Below, piece after piece: positions 51,194-51,426 of a DNA stretch of 51,426 nt (the stretch's first letter is position 1; each line of letters begins with the position of its first letter). The stretch is from Natrarchaeobius chitinivorans (GTDB lineage: Archaea > Halobacteriota > Halobacteria > Halobacteriales > Natrialbaceae), in the NCBI RefSeq assembly GCF_003841505.1, contig NZ_REGA01000025.1:1-51426 (forward strand), read 5' to 3'. The notes under the pieces were generated by a model that was not told the DNA's origin, made no database searches, and saw only the letters and a list, made by a program, of their open reading frames with translations. The position numbers were made by a program, and so were the translations under genes.

Positions 51194-51426
51194 TGCACTT
51201 GCAAGCGTCGACTGCTTAGCTTATCTCTTCTGAGCACCTCTCTATAGGGATGGGACGGAAAAAGCACATCGTCAACCTCTCTGACAAGGAACGAAGCGAA
51301 CTTGAGGCGATTATCTCGACGGGTGAACATAGAGCAGAGGATATCACCCGCGCACGAATCCTGCTAAAGGCTGACGAGGGGCTCACAGATCCCGCGATCT
51401 GTGAGCACCTCGATTGTTCGATCTCT
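51192..51426 (+). mobile_element. Left end of an IS630-family element (continues beyond the window)
   Basis: From 51193/51194 the sequence TGCACTTGCAAGCGTCGACT forms the probable terminal inverted repeat, followed 45 bp later by the transposase start. IS630 elements insert at TA, and the DedA stop TAG at 51191-51193 supplies it. The right end lies outside the window. Confidence 0.6.
51250..51426 (+). CDS. IS630-family transposase, N-terminal part
   Basis: The first 59 codons are visible: MGRKKHIVNLSDKERSELEA, IISTGEHRAEDITRARILLK and ADEGLTDPAICEHLDCSIS. This is the helix-turn-helix DNA-binding region of IS630 transposases (RARILLKAD, then the HTH). The DDE catalytic part is beyond the window edge, so intactness cannot be judged. 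Confidence 0.85.
   Translation, partial: MGRKKHIVNLSDKERSELEAIISTGEHRAEDITRARILLKADEGLTDPAICEHLDCSIS

Overview
The window comes from a halophilic archaeon, most likely a member of the Natrialbaceae (Natrinema/Haloterrigena-like). The evidence is the high GC content, very acidic deduced proteins, leaderless TATA promoters about 25 nt before start codons, Agl-type N-glycosylation enzymes, a HalOD1 protein, Tat-type lipoproteins and many haloarchaea-only small families. All calls are from reading the sequence; no database search was run.

Layout. 1-1340: decayed insertion sequences (an IS110 transposase with a nonsense codon, an IS1595 fragment). 1.4-6.7 kb: aglF, aglM and aglJ (S-layer N-glycosylation), broken up by palindromic elements, a vapB gene with a dead vapC, a small zinc-ribbon gene and two candidate structured RNAs. 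6.9-11.9 kb: small haloarchaeal proteins, a tandem 25-bp repeat array, a HalOD1 protein with a PAS histidine kinase, and a second zinc-ribbon/structured-element pair. 12.4-25.4 kb: a respiratory denitrification and copper island. It holds a CuA-bearing heme-copper reductase whose catalytic tyrosine is replaced by Gln (probably a nitric oxide reductase), CcdA, TlpA, SCO, a cupredoxin, nitrite reductase NirK, a CcoI/CopA-type Cu ATPase and an Lrp-TRASH regulator. 25.8-33.2 kb: branched-chain amino acid operon leuA(frameshifted)-ilvB-ilvN-ilvC-orf-leuC-leuD, without leuB. 33.4-45.9 kb: mostly chromosomal housekeeping genes (coiled-coil/DUF7311 pair, pilin-like protein, PadR, cold-shock protein, preQ0-type transporter, M29 aminopeptidase, DUF309, Azf-like dehydrogenase, MptD, ArfB, PAP2, ABC exporter, DUF192). 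45.9-50.6 kb: tRNA-Val and tRNA-Phe, each followed by a mirrored copy of its own 3' end, with further copies scattered over 4.6 kb around a lipoprotein that carries a duplicated domain. 50.7-51.4 kb: a DedA protein with an IS630 element inserted at its stop codon.

How parts work together. NirK reduces nitrite to NO and the adjacent Gln-type heme-copper enzyme would reduce NO to N2O. SCO, TlpA, CcdA, the Cu ATPase and the copper-sensing Lrp-TRASH regulator would serve copper delivery to NirK and the CuA site. AglF and AglM make UDP-glucose and UDP-glucuronate, and AglJ charges dolichol phosphate. MptD and ArfB belong to pterin and flavin/F420 precursor pathways.

The most unusual signals are non-coding: (1) tRNA-tail units with an inverted T-arm, a covarying hairpin and a direct T-arm copy; (2) two loci pairing a divergent zinc-ribbon gene with a promoter palindrome and a transcript able to form two mutually exclusive stems; (3) related palindromic element families, one of which repeatedly supplies the stop codon of the neighbouring gene.
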